Assembly (NCBI RefSeq): GCF_016703145.1
Contig: NZ_JADJCO010000002.1
Location: 310,001 to 374,000, forward strand
Direction of reading: 5' to 3'
Length of the DNA: 64,000 bases
DNA from: Ottowia sp.
GTDB taxonomy: Bacteria > Pseudomonadota > Gammaproteobacteria > Burkholderiales > Burkholderiaceae_C
The notes beneath the pieces were generated by a model. It searched no databases. It was given only the letters and a program-made list of their open reading frames with translations, and was not told the DNA's origin. This document shows positions 36,160-45,424 of the stretch, piece by piece (positions within the stretch are counted from its first letter, which is position 1; every line of letters starts with the position of its first letter). The position numbers and the translations under genes were made by a program.

Positions 36160-37117
36160 GGGCGTACACCATGGCAAACCACTGCCGCTCATCCGTCCAG
36201 ACCTTGCTGGTACTGAAACCGGCTTGGGCCAGCATGTCCTGGAAATGCGGCAGCGGGTACTTGTAGCTGTTCTCGGTGTGGATGGTCTCGCCCTCGGCAA
36301 AGCGCCGCCCGCCGCCCGGCCAGGCCACGGCCAGCGGCTGGCGCGCGCGCAGGTGCATCTCGATGCGCGAATGGCGGGTGTTGAAGAAGGCGTGGTGGGC
36401 CCAGTCGTCTTCGTCGAAATCGCTGCCGATCAACGTGTTCACGTGACTAAGCACGTTCAGGTTGAAACGTGCCGTCACGCCCTGGGCATCGTCGTAGGCG
36501 GGCTCCAGCCAGTGCAGCGGCTTGGGCAGGTCGATGCCGATCAGCAGGCCGCCGTCCGGCCCCAGCAGCCCGTGCATGCGCCGCAGCATGGCCAACGCAT
36601 CGGCCGGGTCGAAGTTACCGATGGACGAGCCGGGGTAGAACACCAGCCGCCCGGCTTGTGGCAAGTCGGGCGGAAGCTGCAGCGGCTTGGTGATGTCGGC
36701 GTGTACCGCACGCGCGTCCAATCCGGGAAATTCCTCCGCCAGTCGGCGCACCGCCTGGTACAGAAAGTCTCCCGCGATGTCCACGCCCACAAAGTGGCGC
36801 GGCCACAGGCTGCGGCACAACGCACGCACCTTCTCGCAATTGCCGGCGCCCAGTTCGATCAGCACCTCGTGGCCGCGCAGAGCCTGCGCCATGGCCGGCC
36901 CCGCGTCGGCGAGGATGGCCGCCTCGGTGCGCGTGGGGTAATACTCCGGCAGTTGGGTGATCTGCTCGAACAATTCGCAGCCGCGCGCGTCGTACAGGTA
37001 CTTGGGCGAAATACGTGCCTGCGGCTCCAGCAGGCCCTGCCGTAGATCGTTGTGTCCTGCGTGCAAGGCAGGTGGCATCACCGCAGGCGCAGCGGTATCG
37101 GCAATGTCACGGAACAT
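36152..37117 (-). CDS. egtD: L-histidine N-alpha-methyltransferase EgtD
   Basis: About 321 residues from the ATG at 37117, chosen because GGAGG lies 9 bases upstream; an in-frame ATG at 37126 is possible. Family features: ARISPKYLYDARGCELFEQI, PEYYPTRTE, and the SAM site VLIELGAGNCEKVRALC, then VFYPGSSIGNFDP. It trimethylates histidine to hercynine, the first step of ergothioneine synthesis. The start lies inside the 3' end of the efflux outer-membrane gene and the stop overlaps egtB, so efflux and thiol-synthesis genes appear translationally linked. Confidence 0.95.
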   Translation of the reverse strand: MFRDIADTAAPAVMPPALHAGHNDLRQGLLEPQARISPKYLYDARGCELFEQITQLPEYYPTRTEAAILADAGPAMAQALRGHEVLIELGAGNCEKVRALCRSLWPRHFVGVDIAGDFLYQAVRRLAEEFPGLDARAVHADITKPLQLPPDLPQAGRLVFYPGSSIGNFDPADALAMLRRMHGLLGPDGGLLIGIDLPKPLHWLEPAYDDAQGVTARFNLNVLSHVNTLIGSDFDEDDWAHHAFFNTRHSRIEMHLRARQPLAVAWPGGGRRFAEGETIHTENSYKYPLPHFQDMLAQAGFSTSKVWTDERQWFAMVYAHA

Positions 37118-38711
37118 AGCGAGCATCCTCCAGTGCCGGTGGCAGACTTCCAAACGAAGCAGTATGAACGTTCGGCTGAGTCGAAGGGAATTGGTCGGTC
37201 TCACCAAGATGAGCCGGTTGGCCCGCTGCATCCCATCCGCCACCCAAGGCGCGGATGAGGTTAACGGCCGCTACGGCCTGCAGACCGGCCAGTTGGACTG
37301 TAGCGCGCCGTGACTGGAGTACCGTCCGCTCTGCGTCGATGACCTCCAGATAGCTCACCGCGCCTTCGGTGTATTGCTTGCGCGAGAGCAGAGCCGCGTT
37401 CGTGGCCGACTGGGCGCCATCCGCCTGAACCTGGACTTGCTCCTCCAGAACCCGAAGATCCGACAGATGGTCTTCCACTTCCCGGAATGCCGTGAGCACC
37501 TGCTGTCGGTACAGCGCCACTTGCTGTTCGTGCCGCGCCATCGCGCCGTCCAGTTCACCTTGGCGACGTCCCCCGTCGAAGATGGGAAGGTTCAGCATCG
37601 TTCCCGCCAGCGGCCCCAGCAGGAAGGAACGGCTGCTCCAGTTGAACAAATTGCCCAGCGAGCCCGACTCGAAGCCCAGTGCCCCCGTCAGCGTGAGGGA
37701 CGGGAAAAATGCAGACTTCGCAACGCCGATTCGGGCATTGCTCGCGGCCATCGCGCGTTCTGCCGCCGCGATGTCAGGCCGACGCTCCAACAGCGAGGAC
37801 GGCAGGCCTGCCGGGACGCGCAACGCGAATTGCTTCAGAGGCTGAGGCGACAGGCTGAATTCAGCAGGAGCTTTGCCCAGTAGCACTGCCAACCCATGCT
37901 CCGATGCAGCGCGCAGACGTTGCACCGTCATGGCATCGGAGCGTGCCGCAGCCAGTTCGGACTTTGCACGCGAGACATCCAGTGCCCCGACATCACCTTC
38001 CTTGAAGCGGCGTTCCATCAGGCGCAGCGCCTGCTCGCGCAACTCGACCGCGTGGGTGAACACCTCCGCTTCCGCATCGAGCTGGCGCAGTGCGAAGTAG
38101 TTCTGTGCGACATCGGCCTGTAGGGCGAGTTGAACGGAGCGCAGCAGCGCCTCTTCGCGCTGGCTGTCGGCTTGTGCCGCGTTCACCGATGCGCTCACCC
38201 GCCCGAACAGATCCACCTCATAGGCGAATCCAACCTGGGCGCGGTACAGGGTCTGGGCGGGCACCGCCGTGCCGTCGGGCAGTCCCTGCGAGGCCGCCGA
38301 CGCGCGTTGCCGACTGGCACCGACACCTGCATCCACGGAAGGGAACAGGCCGGCACGCGCTCTCTGGCTCAACGCCCGGGCCTCCTTCAGGCGCGCAACG
38401 GCGGCTTGCAAGCCCTGATTCGCTTGGAGGGCTTGTTGCTCCAGCGAATTCAGCAGCGGATCGCCAAATACCGTCCACCACTCGCCCCGAGCCAGTTCTT
38501 CGGAAGGGTGTGCTGCCTTCCACTCGGAGCCGTCGGCGGCTTTGATGGCGGCGTGCGTCCAGTCGGCTGAAGCCTCCTTGAACTGTGTCGTTGTTGCTGC
38601 AGGAGCGGTCGGCCTTTCATAGGCCGAAAGGGAGGTGCATCCGGCCAGGACAAGCACTGCGGCAAGCAGGCTGAGCTTTGCGGTGAATCCAGTTGACTTG
38701 AGGAATTTCAT
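37107..38711 (-). CDS. RND efflux outer-membrane lipoprotein (OprM/NodT family)
   Basis: 534 residues. A lipoprotein signal ends at Cys25 (VLVLAGCTSLS). Two outer-membrane efflux protein repeats follow, with WWTVFGDPLLNSLEQQALQ, YEVDLFGRVSASVNAAQ, and the second-repeat motif RRPDIAAAERAMAASNARIG. It forms the trimeric exit duct of the pump. About 45 residues after the usual end (from GGGWDAAGQPAHLGE) make an unusual tail whose last codons overlap the egtD start. The gene is 24 bp downstream of the RND transporter. Confidence 0.94.
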   Translation of the reverse strand: MKFLKSTGFTAKLSLLAAVLVLAGCTSLSAYERPTAPAATTTQFKEASADWTHAAIKAADGSEWKAAHPSEELARGEWWTVFGDPLLNSLEQQALQANQGLQAAVARLKEARALSQRARAGLFPSVDAGVGASRQRASAASQGLPDGTAVPAQTLYRAQVGFAYEVDLFGRVSASVNAAQADSQREEALLRSVQLALQADVAQNYFALRQLDAEAEVFTHAVELREQALRLMERRFKEGDVGALDVSRAKSELAAARSDAMTVQRLRAASEHGLAVLLGKAPAEFSLSPQPLKQFALRVPAGLPSSLLERRPDIAAAERAMAASNARIGVAKSAFFPSLTLTGALGFESGSLGNLFNWSSRSFLLGPLAGTMLNLPIFDGGRRQGELDGAMARHEQQVALYRQQVLTAFREVEDHLSDLRVLEEQVQVQADGAQSATNAALLSRKQYTEGAVSYLEVIDAERTVLQSRRATVQLAGLQAVAAVNLIRALGGGWDAAGQPAHLGETDQFPSTQPNVHTASFGSLPPALEDARYVP

Positions 38712-38735
38712 GATGATCTCCTTGGGCTCGCGCGC

Positions 38736-41700
38736 TCAGAGCACGTGCGCCTCGTTGATATGAGGATGGTTGCCGTGCTTGTCCACCAGCGTCTTCTTGC
38801 CAGACAGCTTGCGCAGCACGACATAGAGCACGGGGGTCAGCATCAGGCCGAACAGGGTCACGCCCAACATGCCGGAGAACACGGCGATGCCCATGGCGCT
38901 GCGCATTTCCGAGCCCGCACCGGTCGAGAGCACCAGCGGGACGACACCCATGATGAACGCGATGGACGTCATCAGAATCGGGCGCAGGCGCAGACGGCTA
39001 GCCTCGATGGCGGCCTGGACGACTGAGTGGCCATCCATTTCCAGCTCTCTAGCAAATTCCACGATCAGGATGGCGTTCTTCACCGACAGCGCGACGAGCA
39101 CCATCAAGCCGATCTGCGTGAAGATGTTGTTGTCGCCGTCCGTAAGCCAAACGCCGGTCAGCGCGGAAAGAATGCTCATGGGCACGATGAGCAGAATGGC
39201 CAGGGGCAGCGTCATGCTCTCGTACAGCGCGGCCAGCACGAAGAACACGAGAATTACGCTGATGGGGAACACCCACAAAGCCGCATTGCCCGTGAGAATC
39301 TGCTGGTACGTCAGATCCGTCCATTCCATCTTGATGCCACGCGGCAGCGTCTCCTCGGCAATGCGTTCAACCGCAGCCTTGGCTTCGCCGGAGGAATAGC
39401 CTGGAGCCGGCCCACCGTTGATGTCGGCAGAGGTGTAGCCGTTGTAGCGGATCACCGTCTGCGGGCCATACGTCGGATTGACGGTCACCAGGGACGAGAG
39501 AGGCACCATTTCGCCCGAAGCGTTGCGTGTCTTGAGCACGCCGATGTCTTCAGCCGAGGCGCGGAACGGAGCATCTGCCTGGGCGCGCACCTGGAATACC
39601 CGGCCGAACAGGTTGATGTCGTTGACATACAGAGAGCCCAGGTAAATCTGCATCGTGTCAAAGACATCTGTGACGGAGACGCCCAGTTGCTTGGCCTTGA
39701 TGCGATCCAGATCGACGTCCAGTTGGGGAACATTAATCTGGTAGCTAGAGAAGCTCGGGCCCAGCTCCGGCGCCTTTGCAAGCTGCGCCAGGAACTTCTG
39801 CGTCGCGTCGTTAAGTGCTTCATAGCCCAGGTTGCCGCGGTCTTCCAACTGCAGCTTGAAGCCGCCCAGGGTGCCAAGGCCTTCCACCGGCGGGGGCGGG
39901 AAGGTTGCAATCTGCGCTTCCTTGATATGGGCGAACTTGGCATTCAGCGCAGCAATGACTTCGGCAGCGGATTCACCAGGATTGCGCTCCTTTGCGGGCT
40001 TGAGCAGAGGAAACAGGAGTGCACTGTTGGATGAGCTGCTCAGGCTCACGGTCAGTCCGGGGAATTGCGGAATTTGCCGCACGCCCGGTACCGTCAGGGC
40101 AAGATCACCCAGCTCGCGCACCAGCTTGTCGGTACGCTCCAGCGAGGCACCGGCGGGAAGCTGCACCACCGTGACCAGATAGTCCTTGTCCTGTGCCGGA
40201 ACGAATCCCCCAGGAACGGACTTTCCGACCAGGACAGTGAAGCCCAGCAAAGCGGCGAACAGCATCATCATGATGGACTTGCGGCCGATGACATGGCCAA
40301 CACCGCGCCCATACGACTCGGAGCCCCGGTGAAACACACGGTTGAACCCGGCGAAGAAGCCGCCGAGCACACGATCCATGCCGCGCGTCAGCCAGTCCTT
40401 GGGAGCGTGGTGGTCTTTCAGCAGCAAGGCTGCCAGTGCGGGTGAGAGCGTCAGCGAGTTGAAGGCCGAGATGACCGTGGAAATAGCGATGGTCATCGCG
40501 AACTGCTTGTAGAACTGGCCGGACAGCCCCGACATGAATGCCAGGGGAACGAACACGGCCACGAGCGCCAGCGCGATGGCGATGATGGGGCCGCTCACCT
40601 CGCGCATGGCCTGGTAGGTAGCTTCGCGTGCACTCAAGCCGCCTGCGATGTTGCGCTCGACGTTCTCCACCACCACGATGGCGTCGTCCACCACGATGCC
40701 GATGGCCAGCACCATGCCGAACAGTGACAGCGCGTTGATGCTGTAGCCAAACGCGAGCAGTAGGGAGAACGTGCCCACAATGGAAACAGGCACGGCCAGC
40801 AGCGGGATGATCGAGGCACGCCACGTCTGCAGAAACAGCAGCACGACTACGACGACCAGGGCCACAGCCTCCAGCAGCGTGTGGATGACAGCGTCGATGC
40901 TGAGGCGCACGAAGCGCGTCGGGTCGTAGGCAATGTCGTAGCCCACGCCATCCGGCATGTCCTGCTTGAGCTCTTTCATGACGTCATGAATGTCGTCGGA
41001 GATTTGCAGGGAGTTGGCCCCAGGCTGCTGGAACACGATCATCTGTACAGCCTGTTTGTTGTCGAGCATCGCGCGAAGACCGTAGTCGGCTGAGTCCAGC
41101 TCAATGCGAGCAACGTCGCCCAAGAAGGTGATGGCGCCATCGCGGGAACTCTTCAGAATGATTCGGCGGAAATCACCTTCGGTCTTCAGGCGGCCCTGTG
41201 CATTCACACTCAATTGGAGTGGGACGTTTTCCATCGGCGATGCGCCGACGATGCCCGCTGCCACCTGCACGTTCTGTTCACGGATGGCCTTCACGATGTC
41301 CGGTGCCGTCAAGTCGTGCTGAGCTACTTTTTGGGGGTCTAGCCAGACTCGCATGGCATAGTCACCGGAGCCCCACATCACGACCTCGCCAACGCCGGGG
41401 ACACGCGCAAGGCGGTCTTTGACGTTGATGAGTGCGTAATTGCGCAGGTAGGTCAGGTCATACTTGTCGTTGGGTGACAAGATGCTGACGCCCATCGTCA
41501 AGGTGGGTGATGCCTTCACGGTTGTGATACCGAGACGCTGAACGTCTTCCGGCAGCCGAGGGATGGCCTGGGACACACGGTTCTGCACCAGTTGCTGCGC
41601 CAAGTCGGGATTCGTGCCGAGCTTGAACGTGACCGTGATCGTTAGCGTGCCATCGCCGTTGGCCTGGGACTGCATGTAGAGCATGTTCTGCACCCCGTTG

Positions 41701-41912
41701 ATGCGCTCCTCGATGGGCGAGGCAACAGTCTCGGCGATGACCTTGGGGTTCGCGCCCGGGTATTGGGCGCGAACCATCACGGATGGCGGCACCACTTCCG
41801 GGTACTCGGCCGTCGGCAGCTTGAAGAGCGAGACGAAGCCCGCCAACAGGATGAGCATCGACAGCACGCCTGCGAAGATGGGGCGGTCGATGAAGAATTT
41901 GGAGAAGTTCAT
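38736..41912 (-). CDS. RND multidrug efflux transporter (HAE1 family, MexF-like)
   Basis: 1058 residues. NFSKFFIDRPIFAGVLSMLI and the duplicated twelve-helix layout with two large periplasmic loops identify an HAE1 transporter. The proton-relay helix 4 has GIVVDDAIVVVENVERNI. The order membrane-fusion protein, transporter, outer-membrane duct and a LysR regulator nearby recall MexEF-OprN, which exports chloramphenicol, quinolones and thiol-reactive compounds. The actual substrate here is unknown. Starts at the ATG 24 bp after the fusion-protein gene. Confidence 0.95.
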   Translation of the reverse strand: MNFSKFFIDRPIFAGVLSMLILLAGFVSLFKLPTAEYPEVVPPSVMVRAQYPGANPKVIAETVASPIEERINGVQNMLYMQSQANGDGTLTITVTFKLGTNPDLAQQLVQNRVSQAIPRLPEDVQRLGITTVKASPTLTMGVSILSPNDKYDLTYLRNYALINVKDRLARVPGVGEVVMWGSGDYAMRVWLDPQKVAQHDLTAPDIVKAIREQNVQVAAGIVGASPMENVPLQLSVNAQGRLKTEGDFRRIILKSSRDGAITFLGDVARIELDSADYGLRAMLDNKQAVQMIVFQQPGANSLQISDDIHDVMKELKQDMPDGVGYDIAYDPTRFVRLSIDAVIHTLLEAVALVVVVVLLFLQTWRASIIPLLAVPVSIVGTFSLLLAFGYSINALSLFGMVLAIGIVVDDAIVVVENVERNIAGGLSAREATYQAMREVSGPIIAIALALVAVFVPLAFMSGLSGQFYKQFAMTIAISTVISAFNSLTLSPALAALLLKDHHAPKDWLTRGMDRVLGGFFAGFNRVFHRGSESYGRGVGHVIGRKSIMMMLFAALLGFTVLVGKSVPGGFVPAQDKDYLVTVVQLPAGASLERTDKLVRELGDLALTVPGVRQIPQFPGLTVSLSSSSNSALLFPLLKPAKERNPGESAAEVIAALNAKFAHIKEAQIATFPPPPVEGLGTLGGFKLQLEDRGNLGYEALNDATQKFLAQLAKAPELGPSFSSYQINVPQLDVDLDRIKAKQLGVSVTDVFDTMQIYLGSLYVNDINLFGRVFQVRAQADAPFRASAEDIGVLKTRNASGEMVPLSSLVTVNPTYGPQTVIRYNGYTSADINGGPAPGYSSGEAKAAVERIAEETLPRGIKMEWTDLTYQQILTGNAALWVFPISVILVFFVLAALYESMTLPLAILLIVPMSILSALTGVWLTDGDNNIFTQIGLMVLVALSVKNAILIVEFARELEMDGHSVVQAAIEASRLRLRPILMTSIAFIMGVVPLVLSTGAGSEMRSAMGIAVFSGMLGVTLFGLMLTPVLYVVLRKLSGKKTLVDKHGNHPHINEAHVL

Positions 41913-41936
41913 TTTTTGCTCCAGTTGAGATGGCGC

Positions 41937-43118
41937 TTACGCTGACTTGCCCCGAGACAGGGTGGCCATGTTCACGGCTTTGCCTGCGACCTTCTCGCCA
42001 GGGCGCACGCGCAGCACGCCATTGACGACGACACGCTCGCCTTCGCTCAGGCCGGACTCGACGATGCGAAGACCTTCGTGCAGATTGCCCAAGGTGACCT
42101 CGCGGTACTGCACCTTGTCGTCGGCATCAACGACCAGCACGAACTTTTTGGCCTGATCGGTTCCGATGGCCGAGTCGTCCACCATCACCGCCGGCCGGGC
42201 CTTGGTGCCGCCCACCTTCACACGGGCATATAGGCCGGGAACGAGAGAGCCGTCCGCGTTGTCGAAAGCAGCGCGCACGCGGATCGTCCCGGATGCTGCG
42301 TCCAGTCGGTTGTCCACCGACACCACCGTCCCTTCGCGGGAATAGCCCGTTTCATTGGCTAGCCCGAGCGACACCGGTGCCTTCGCGCTGTTGCGCAGGT
42401 GCTTCAGATAGGTCTGCTCATCCACGTTGAACGAGGCGTACATCGGCGTGACGGAGACGAGCGTGGTCAGAACGGGAGCACCCGCGCCCACGCTGACCAC
42501 GTTGCCCACGGTCAACTCGGCGCGCGAGACCCGGCCCGCGACCGGCGCGACGACCTGGGTGTAGGCCAGATTCACCTTGGCAGCTTGCAGGGCCGCGCGT
42601 GCAGCCTTCACTTCGGCGGCCGACTGGCGGGCTAGGTTCTGCCGTTCGTCGTAGTCACGCCTGGCGATCGCATTGCCTTCGAGCAACCTGTCCGCACGCT
42701 GCGACTCGCTCACGGCGTGTGCTGCGCGCGTTTCGACAGCGCCAAGTCTCGCGTCGGCCTGGTCTACCTCGGCCTGATAGGGCTGCGGGTCGATAGTGAA
42801 CAGCACGTCGCCTTTCTTGACCAGGGCGCCGTCCTTGAAGTGGACTGAGGCAATGCGGCCGCTGACCAAGGGACGGATATCGACCTTTTCGACGGCCTCC
42901 AGGCGGCCCGAATAGGACTGCCATTCGGTGATGGGCTTGGCGATGACAGCCGCCACATCGACTTGCGTCGCGGGCGCCTCTCGCGCCGATTGGGAGGCAT
43001 GGGCTTCGGGGACGGCCTTGCCAAACACACCCCAATCGGATGCCGTGATGGAGGCAACACCCGCGAAGGCGGCCGCGATGCCAAGTGTGGTGATGAGCTT
43101 TCTGCGTTGCGTGGTCAT
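41937..43118 (-). CDS. RND efflux periplasmic adaptor (membrane fusion protein)
   Basis: 393 residues from the ATG at 43118, supported by AGGAG nearby. The N-terminus has a hydrophobic signal/anchor (LITTLGIAAAFAGVASITA) without lipobox. Then come the biotinyl-lipoyl half motif SGRIASVHFKDGALVKKGDVLFTIDPQPYQ, an alpha-helical hairpin, LAYTQVVAPVAGRVSRAELTVG, and the beta-barrel domain with GLYARVKVGG. It links the inner-membrane transporter to the outer-membrane duct. It is the first gene of the pump-egtDB operon; the promoter region contains the GTCTCC-N5-GGAGAC palindrome. Confidence 0.94.
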   Translation of the reverse strand: MTTQRRKLITTLGIAAAFAGVASITASDWGVFGKAVPEAHASQSAREAPATQVDVAAVIAKPITEWQSYSGRLEAVEKVDIRPLVSGRIASVHFKDGALVKKGDVLFTIDPQPYQAEVDQADARLGAVETRAAHAVSESQRADRLLEGNAIARRDYDERQNLARQSAAEVKAARAALQAAKVNLAYTQVVAPVAGRVSRAELTVGNVVSVGAGAPVLTTLVSVTPMYASFNVDEQTYLKHLRNSAKAPVSLGLANETGYSREGTVVSVDNRLDAASGTIRVRAAFDNADGSLVPGLYARVKVGGTKARPAVMVDDSAIGTDQAKKFVLVVDADDKVQYREVTLGNLHEGLRIVESGLSEGERVVVNGVLRVRPGEKVAGKAVNMATLSRGKSA

Positions 43119-43482
43119 TGGAAACTCCTGCGTGGGTGAAAACGGAAATCTGTTCATCTGCTCGCTGCACGAGTCCGATATGCGAGGGGTGCAATCGGCA
43201 ACTCGATAGAGCGCATTGGCAGTATGTTCATAGCCTCATGTTCGATAAATACTAAAAATGAATACGATTTGTCTCCGTAACGGAGACAGTCAATGCAATT
43301 GCGTCGCCAGTGGTTACTGAGAAGGCAATGAAGCCCTCTGTCCCGTGGATATGGGTGTTCGGATGGAGAAAGCGGGATTGACGCTGGTGGAGCGCCTGGG
43401 GATGGCGGGCGAGCCGCTAGGGGCGTAGCCCCTTGCATGAATCGGCAGAGTCGATGGGTATTTCGCGGACGCGGGCACTACG
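43119..43482. other. Regulatory gap upstream of the efflux operon
   Basis: 364 bp. The right part holds a small AGGGGC-GTA-GCCCCT hairpin near 43418 downstream of chaC. The middle holds the shared palindrome at 43271, followed on the minus strand by AT-rich sequence suitable for the pump promoter. No gene is supported. Confidence 0.5.
43271..43287. promoter_or_regulatory. GTCTCC-N5-GGAGAC operator, upstream of efflux operon
   Basis: GTCTCC, spacer GTAAC, GGAGAC: an almost perfect 19-bp dyad (TGTCTCCG...CGGAGACA), about 150 bp before the adaptor start. Same spacing and half-sites as at 26548 and 45304. Confidence 0.65.
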
Positions 43483-44199
43483 TCAAGACTGACGCGCTGT
43501 GTCAGACTCCGCGGAACGCGCACCATCGGGAGGAATCGCCGCAGTGGCGGAAATTTCCTTGAGCCGGCAAATGATCCGGCTGATGTACTCGTCTTCCAAA
43601 GCGTGCTCGGCCAGCGAGAAGTCCAGTCGGTGCACGTAGTCGGCGTTGGAGCCGAAGGAACCTGTCGCCGCCGCGATCAGCGGCGCAATCGCAGCAGCCG
43701 TCGCGTCGGACTCGTATTCGGCTGAAGACGGTTCCGCGACAAAGGTGATGGCGTTGAGGCGCTGCCCGTTGCGCAGCACCGGCTTCGTCCAGATGGGCCG
43801 GTAGGCGCCGGTCACCATTTCCCGAGTCCACAACGCACGCAGTTCGTCCTCGACCCCTTGCTCGGGCAGGCGCATCGCCAGCCCATGCGTCATTCCACCG
43901 GGTTCTAGCGCGAGCATCCGGCCAGGTTGCTGGGGGCTGCCGCGTCCCGCGACGGAGCGCAAGCAAAAAGACCGGTGCCAATCCTGCAGCGTGGCTGGCT
44001 GGCACGCGTCGAACCGCAGCAGCGGATGCCACATCAGCGAACCATAGGCAAAGACCCACAGTTCGCCGAGCGGCCGCAGTTGCAAGGTGTCCGCCAATGA
44101 CTGGTCTAGACGCTCTGGCGTCCAGATCGTCTCGCGGGGCAAACCGAGGCTAAGCAGGTATTCGCCGGTATCAAGGGAATTTCGGGTAAGCGTTGACAT
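43483..44199 (-). CDS. ChaC-like gamma-glutamylcyclotransferase
   Basis: 238 residues. The GGCT-fold signature is LWVFAYGSLMWHPLLRFD, the YGSL loop that binds the glutamyl group, followed by RSFCLRSVAGRGSPQQPGRML, the ChaC-specific pattern. ChaC enzymes degrade glutathione to 5-oxoproline and Cys-Gly. A glutathione-degrading enzyme beside a GST, an efflux pump and ergothioneine genes fits a thiol-stress cargo. The gene is divergent from the LysR regulator and shares its promoter region. Confidence 0.92.
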   Translation of the reverse strand: MSTLTRNSLDTGEYLLSLGLPRETIWTPERLDQSLADTLQLRPLGELWVFAYGSLMWHPLLRFDACQPATLQDWHRSFCLRSVAGRGSPQQPGRMLALEPGGMTHGLAMRLPEQGVEDELRALWTREMVTGAYRPIWTKPVLRNGQRLNAITFVAEPSSAEYESDATAAAIAPLIAAATGSFGSNADYVHRLDFSLAEHALEDEYISRIICRLKEISATAAIPPDGARSAESDTARQS

Positions 44200-44308
44200 T
44201 TCCAGACTCGCTCAAAGGCGGCCGGGCTACCGCCCAGCCGCACGATTGGTATGTTGCGATTCTGGTTGCTGCTCCATTGCGGATAAAGTCTTAAATATGC
44301 TACGCTTT

Positions 44309-44325
44309 GTCTCTCATTGGGAGTC
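44309..44325. promoter_or_regulatory. Degenerate GTCTCC-N5-GGAGAC operator at the LysR gene
   Basis: GTCTCT, spacer CATTG, GGAGTC: 10 of 12 half-site positions match the other copies, with identical spacing. It sits only 7 bases before the LysR ATG, suiting autorepression. Confidence 0.45.
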
Positions 44326-44331
44326 AATTCA

Positions 44332-45255
44332 ATGGAGCGAACAGACCTATCTGAACTTGAAGCCTTCGTCACGGTGGCACAAACGGGCAGCTTTACCAAA
44401 GCGGCAGAGATGTTGGAGTCCAGCAAGTCCAACGTGGGCAAGGCTGTCCAGCGGCTGGAGGCACGCCTGGGGACGCGCCTGTTCCAGCGAACCACCCGTG
44501 CAGTTCATCTGACCGAGGATGGTGAAACCTATCTGGCCGCATCCCAGGCAGCCATCGAAGGGCTACGCGAGGCTGAACAGGCACTCGCCGCACGCCGGTC
44601 TGAGCCCATCGGCCGCGTGCGTATCGACCTTCCCTCCGGTTTTGGCCGCTTGCTGCTACCCACATTTGCGGACTTGCGCAGCAAGTACCCCAAGGTGACG
44701 TTGGAGGTCGCGCTCACGGATCGCTTCGCCGAGGTGGTGGCCGAAGGATGGGACATCGTGGTTCGCATTGGCGATCTGCCCGTGGACAGCGAAATGACGG
44801 TGCGCAAGCTGTGCGATCTGCGCCTCGGCCTGTACGCGGCGCCGGACTACCTTGCCAAGCGCCCCAAGATCGACAGCGTCAGCGACCTGGCGGCGCATGA
44901 CGCAGTGGTGTTCCGAGGCCCCACGGGCAAGCTTCGCCCCTGGAAGGTTCATGATGGCCTGCAGGTGCGGGAACTGAGCCCGTCCCCTGTCATGGTTCTC
45001 GCGGATGGACAGGCGCTGGTGGAGGCGTCGATCCATGGGCTGGGCATCAGCCAGATCCTGGATCGCGTCGCCGTGCCGCACGTGCAAGCGGGTCGGCTGA
45101 TTCACCTGCTACCGTCCTCTGATGTGCCCGGCCCTCCGGTGCATGCGCTCATCCCCGTGGGACACCGGATGTCCGCAAAGACGCGCGTCGTGCTCGATCA
45201 CCTGGCCGCGAATCTCAGACTCCCGGAGCCACCGATCGGCGGAAAAAAGAAGTAG
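44332..45255 (+). CDS. LysR-family transcriptional regulator
   Basis: 307 residues. The N-terminal winged HTH reads LSELEAFVTVAQTGSFTKAAEMLESSKSNVGKAVQRLEARLGTRLFQRTTRAVHLTEDG, and the C-terminal periplasmic-binding-like effector domain follows. The subgroup resembles CrgA/DhcR-type regulators. It is divergent from chaC and precedes an SDR-MFS operon. A palindrome at its own start recurs upstream of that operon, the efflux operon and the GST gene, so it is the best candidate for the common regulator. Start chosen at the second Met (MERTDLSELE). Confidence 0.93.
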   Translation: MERTDLSELEAFVTVAQTGSFTKAAEMLESSKSNVGKAVQRLEARLGTRLFQRTTRAVHLTEDGETYLAASQAAIEGLREAEQALAARRSEPIGRVRIDLPSGFGRLLLPTFADLRSKYPKVTLEVALTDRFAEVVAEGWDIVVRIGDLPVDSEMTVRKLCDLRLGLYAAPDYLAKRPKIDSVSDLAAHDAVVFRGPTGKLRPWKVHDGLQVRELSPSPVMVLADGQALVEASIHGLGISQILDRVAVPHVQAGRLIHLLPSSDVPGPPVHALIPVGHRMSAKTRVVLDHLAANLRLPEPPIGGKKK

Positions 45256-45303
45256 CGCCGCGCACTGATCACCCGGATAGCTACCAGCTCAACCCGGAAT
45301 ATT

Positions 45304-45320
45304 GTCTCCTGGCGGGAGAC
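45304..45320. promoter_or_regulatory. GTCTCC-N5-GGAGAC operator, upstream of SDR-MFS operon
   Basis: GTCTCC, spacer TGGCG, GGAGAC, preceded by ATT as at the GST copy. It lies 105 bp before the SDR ATG and 48 bp after the LysR stop. Confidence 0.65.
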
Positions 45321-45424
45321 ACTTTGGCTCATTTTCCGGTCTTTATCTTCAAGACGCCCCATTTGATACTGCGCTCCATCGTCAACGCAGTTACTGCACA
45401 CGCAGCATCGAAAGGGGTAGCCAA

